Shown: positions 60,283-64,000 of the stretch, piece by piece
Layout of the letters: each line of letters starts with the position of its first letter
Position numbering within the stretch: the stretch's first letter is position 1
NCBI GenBank assembly: GCA_949317995.1
Contig: OX439038.1
Location: 60,594,813-60,658,812, forward strand
Direction: 5' to 3'
Origin: Acholoe squamosa
Lineage: Eukaryota; Annelida; Polychaeta; Phyllodocida; Polynoidae
DNA: 64,000 bases
The notes under the pieces: model-generated
What the model was told of the DNA's origin: nothing
Seen by the model: only the letters and a program-made list of their open reading frames with translations
Database searches by the model: none
Program-made: the position numbers and the translations under genes

Positions 60283-60911
60283 ACTATTAACCTTGAATTA
60301 TGAACACATTTGGTTGGTGCCTAAGAAGTATTATGAATATATGTAGTTCGAGTAACAGGTCGCATAGGTTTATAGCACCAAATAACTATTTACTAGTGAT
60401 AAATAGACATATTCTATGAGATCGAACCTAGTGGACGATGTTAGGATCGATATTCAAATAGAGTTGAATACTATGCGTAAGGTAGGAAAAAATAGTGGTT
60501 AACTATACAAAATATGATATATAACTTTATAGCAGCCCACCAGTGTAGTGGGACTGCTGCACAATAGTAATAAACTTCGGGGATGTCTTCGGGGTATTCA
60601 CTGCTTGTCTGCAGCTCCAATTGGCGAACGATGGACTTGGCGGTGGCAAGCCGCGTCGCTGTGTGATGTGCCCTGATCAAGATGGGAAGATGTAGATTTG
60701 TGCATTGGGTTTCCTGGGTCTGCATCCGTCCGGGCATTCTTCGAAGGTGGGGCACAGTTTTGGGTGTTCGATGGTCCCATATAGATGGTAGGGTCGATCA
60801 CTGTAACTACCTACATCGGGGGCCTATAAGTCTGTCTCCATCACCGTCTTACCGGGGTAGGTTTCTGGATCGGAGTCCAGACTTATCAGGTTGTGGACCA
60901 CTGGGGCTGAA
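59561..60911. other. Region between possible LTR end and gag-like ORFs
   Basis: Could be LTR U3 and 3' untranslated sequence of a minus-strand retroelement. No second LTR copy is visible in the window for comparison. Includes a (TA)n tract. Confidence 0.35.
60246..60280. repeat. (TA)n microsatellite
   Basis: About 17 TA dinucleotides between the possible LTR end and the gag-like ORF series. Confidence 0.95.
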
Positions 60912-63900
60912 TCAGAGATTGTAGCGTAGTGGTTGCTTCAGGGGTGGGGTTCGACGATTCGGTTGGCCTAACCATGGTGGTAGTCGGGGCAGTGACGGCA
61001 GCTTCGGGTTCCCTCCGGCTCCGGCTGGGTGTCCAGGCTCAGTGGCAGAGCGTTTCGGGGTAGACACACTCATGAACCCAAAGCATTTGATGTCCGCCTC
61101 GAGCTGTCTGGCCTCCTGCAGTTTGCACTGGAGCTTTTCAAACGCACTTTCTGGGGTGCCGTCCCAGTCCTTCATGAAGCAGCCAAACACTGCCATGAAT
61201 CGAACATCCTGATGGTCATACTGACTCCTCAATTCTTGGAGTTCGGTTTCATACTTGAGCTTCATGGCCTTAGCCTCGTTTTCGCGCTGGAGCAAGGCCC
61301 GGAGCTGGTCCCTCGCTTGCCCCTGCATGTCCTGCGAGATCTGGGATATTTCACGTCGCTTGATCTCATGCAGGCATTCGAACATGCCTTCGGTCACACC
61401 CCGAAGGTATCCGGTTGCTTGGCTAATGTGCCTCTCTTGCCACGCCTTAACTCTTCCTTTACCGATTACGCATTTATGGTAGTTTGGGCCGATTTTGGCC
61501 GATTTTTGACCGATTTTGAGTACTCTGTTACTCCCTCAAAATCCATTGAAACTCCTAGATTTTTTTACCAGACCCAGGTGGAGTTGGGTCTTCCACAGAG
61601 CCCAAAGAATTAGTCTCTACCTCTGATACTTATTATATGACAGTCTTGCAAACTTGAGACATAAATTAATATCACCTCAAAAGTCTTCCATGGATTTAAT
61701 CAATATTTAGGCTAAAAATCATGAAAAACTTCAAAAAACACTATTTTTTCGGTGAAAATCTTTTTTGTACATTTTTTCATGCTGAACAAAATGATATCAA
61801 AATTTTCAGTGTATTTTGATGCATTATTGGTAATTTTGGTTGGTTACCATGGCAACAGATATGCTAAAATCCTGAATTTGCATAGTTTTGGTTGCCGTGG
61901 TAACCAAAAAGAACTTTTTCTAAATATCCTTATTTAGCACAATTCCAGAAATACTTTATATTTCCTACAATATGCACTTTATTTCATTACAATTGATACA
62001 GGGAGTGCTGAGATATTACAATTTGAAATTTGGTTGAATGATGAAATTTTCTCCTCAGAACACCACATTTGTCAGACATTTATCAGCAATGCAATGTAGA
62101 TAAAGAAAATGTGGGTATTGCACTTTCCGATCAACTAGCCTGGCTTAATCCATCACAATTTCCTTTCTAATTGGAATTTTCACACAATTCCAACAGTTTT
62201 TGAGAGGTCACAACACATACTACAAGCCAAAATTTGCCCTAAAATACTCTGGTAAAGGAAGAGTTAAAGACATCGACCTGGATATCACAGGACTCCTGTG
62301 TTTGATTCCTAATATAGTCGTCGGGGTCCTCCAGTTCAAGGTTCGACTTCACCAAGTGTAGCACGTTGGTGGTCTTCATGCTCCTAACTGGAGGCACTGG
62401 AACAGGGGTCGTGTGCGAATTTGAGCCGCTCTCATAGGCAGAGCTCGAGGTGGCAGTAGCATTCGGGGATGGGGTGGCAGTGCCGGGTCGTCGAGACGAT
62501 CTGACCACCGCCCCACTCTCGTCGATGGTGATGCCTCGCCCCCTTCCAACCTCGGTTAGGGTTGAGTGGGGTCTTTCATCACCATCTCTCTGCCTGGTCA
62601 CTTTGGATCCGCCGATCGAAGCGGCATATTGCAGCTTCGTTCGGTGCTCGAAGCCATAGTAAGACTTGAGAGTCCTTCTTTAGGATTTTCATCCACTCTT
62701 CTCACCATCTCGATTGGTGGCGGGAGGGATCGAGTAGCTGTCAGTATAACGCTGGCAGTCCATGAACCACTTTGGGGGGTATTTGGGGAATCCAGTGCGG
62801 GCGTTGACCCATTTATTCAAACTTGATTTGTCGGGAGCATCCTTCAGGGGTTCTTCCAAGGAATCGATGTTCTCCAGCAGTTGCCTGCTCATTTCGGTGA
62901 CCTGCTGGTCTCTATCTCCGTTTCCCTCCTTGGGGTCTTCCTGGAGCTCTTCCTCCTCGGCTGCAGTGCTACTAATGGGCTCGGGGGGTAGAGGGGTCAC
63001 CTTTCGAGAGGCTCTTGTTCTGGTAGACCTAACGGGAGAGGGAGTGTCCTCCTTCTTGGTGGTCTTACTACCTCGGGTTCGGCTCCACGAGCTTCGAGAC
63101 GAGTCGTTGCTATCTTCGGCCTTCTCTTCTACCACCTTCTTTTTCCGGCGGCTTGTTTTGGTCTTTGTTTCGGGTTTGTCTTTAGACTCTTTGACAGCCT
63201 TTTCGTCTTGCGCTTCATTAGTTCTTTGCACTCTTTATCAATTTCCTCTTGTCGAGCATTAAGCTCTTCGAGGCTCATTTCTTTGGCGGTGGTTACTTTG
63301 GTGGAGTAATAAGCTCCACCCTCCATGCTCGAGGCAGCATCGGGGATCCTGCTAGCAGCGTCCCCATCACGAGCTGTCTCGTTTGCCATGCATTGCTCTT
63401 CTTTCTCGAGCTCGGGGTCTGCTAACAGGGCATCTTCCTCGTCTCTCATGGGAGAATTCTTCTGTGAGTCTGACATGAATGCATAAGTGCGTTCTCGTGG
63501 GGTTCCCTGTGGTAGGAGGACTTCGGGGAGTGGATGCTTGGCAAGCGCTCCTCGAACCCAACTAGGCCATATAACAGTGGGTACGCTGTCTGTGACCTAA
63601 TTCGGTCGTCTTCCCATATAGCATCAACAACGGCGACTAGGCCATCGCTGATGCACATAGCTTCAGCCAGTCCAAAGTAGTTCTCGAACCAGATGTAGGC
63701 AACGTCGGAGACTCCCATCTCGGTGCATCCACGGCAGATTCTGGATTGCAGATCGTAATGGATCAGCTGAGGTGGCACGCCTTTAAGGCCCAGGTATTTC
63801 GGTGGGCAATATCGGTTTTTACCTGTGGCCGACCGGATGAATCCTTTGGTCACATTCATGTCTCCAATGGCTGGGGGTCGGTCGGGCAGAGTCACCGGGA

Positions 63901-63955
63901 CTTCGATAATGACTGAAGGTGTAGTTCCCTCAGTCGTACTCGCACGTGATGTCAT
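60912..63955 (-). pseudogene. Decayed gag-like or unknown large ORF series
   Basis: Minus-strand frames 63955-63446, 63476-63129, 63231-62689, 62601-62239 and 61397-60912 follow one another and look like pieces of one protein of about 700 aa or more with frame changes near 63555, 63200 and 62690 and one insertion (61451-62263). Composition: a globular first part with cysteines (ICRGC) and many W/Y; then an acidic/basic low-complexity stretch (KETKTKTSRRKKK, EEEELQED); then a segment with PKYPPKWFMDC; then a Ser/Thr/Pro-rich linker; then a coiled-coil-like helix (QLRALLQRENEAKAMKLKYE) and a Pro-rich tail. The local DNA is more GC-rich than elsewhere. I do not recognise a family. Coiled coil plus low complexity suggests a retroelement Gag-like protein or a transposon accessory protein (inference). 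The frame changes could instead be introns, e.g. a GGTGAGAAG donor-like site near 62703. The reading continues toward the window edge at 64000. Confidence 0.5.
61447..62267. mobile_element. TTAA-flanked inverted-repeat transposon (piggyBac-type MITE)
   Basis: TTAA at 61447-61450 and 62264-62267 flank an 813-bp element. Its ends are CTCTTCCTTTACC and the exact complement GGTAAAGGAAGAG. TTAA target duplication is the signature of piggyBac-type elements. No transposase is encoded. The inside is AT-rich, with an inner inverted motif (ggttaccatggcaac near 61849, ggttgccgtggtaacc near 61892). It sits inside the minus-strand ORF series: frames on both sides come into register when the element plus one TTAA (817 bp) is subtracted. 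Confidence 0.85.
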
Positions 63956-64000
63956 GGGAGCAGTTAATTTTGCACCCCTAGGGGTGCTCAGGGTATCTGG

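Noticed and set aside
61029..61613. Plus-strand 194-codon ORF
   Set aside because: Antisense shadow of the minus-strand coiled-coil frame 61397-60912 plus insertion sequence; no family resemblance.
62762..63262. Plus-strand 166-codon Ser-rich ORF
   Set aside because: Antisense of the Lys/Glu/Arg-rich minus-strand frame; Ser/Phe richness is the mirror of that composition.

Overview
This is an animal nuclear genome window: intron-rich genes with GT-AG junctions, AT-rich intergenic DNA, and a very high load of short inverted-repeat transposons, truncated LINEs and tRNA-derived SINE fragments. The style (frequent taggcctat-like words, many poly-G/C-bearing MITEs, a b(0,+)AT/LAT-like SLC7 gene, neuronal-calcium-sensor paralogs) suggests a marine invertebrate, most plausibly a non-vertebrate deuterostome (echinoderm, hemichordate or amphioxus). 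The species is inference. Nothing prokaryotic, no CRISPR and no rRNA was seen.

Four host genes can be assembled exon by exon. (1) A glutathione S-transferase omega gene on the minus strand (20182 to 9582, 6 exons, 241 aa). (2) A 13-exon, 510-aa SLC7 light-chain amino-acid transporter on the plus strand (20721 to 28145), divergent from the GST gene with about 540 bp between start codons. (3) A 194-aa EF-hand protein of the neuronal calcium sensor (NCS) family on the plus strand (37551 to 38463). (4) A 190-aa NCS paralog on the minus strand (46251 to 42890), convergent with (3). All phases agree across every junction.

The rest is mobile DNA. 1-9.4 kb: poly-G/C MITE pieces, a roughly 0.9-kb duplicated block separated by a 614-bp inverted-repeat element, a 92-bp minisatellite and a TAGTCA-rich MITE. 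GST introns: a hAT-type MITE with an 8-bp duplication, a 765-bp foldback element, a hairpin element, TA microsatellites and a nested MITE. 28.3-37.4 kb: several MITEs, including one with TTAA ends, and long unannotatable stretches. 39-41 kb: an element carrying six copies of a 13-bp subterminal motif, then a small ORF broken by a perfect 60-bp palindrome. 43-55.6 kb: tRNA-like SINEs and hairpins. 56-59.3 kb: two 5'-truncated LINEs head to head. 59.4-64 kb: a possible LTR end with a primer-binding site, then a decayed minus-strand ORF series of unknown, gag-like character, split by a TTAA-flanked (piggyBac-type) insertion whose exact removal would put the two flanking reading frames back in register.

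No wholly new multi-gene system was demonstrated. The best leads are the TTAA insertion into the unknown ORF series, the palindrome-broken ORF beside the subterminal-motif element, a short ORF with a weak TBP-like pattern, and the GST-omega/SLC7 divergent pair.
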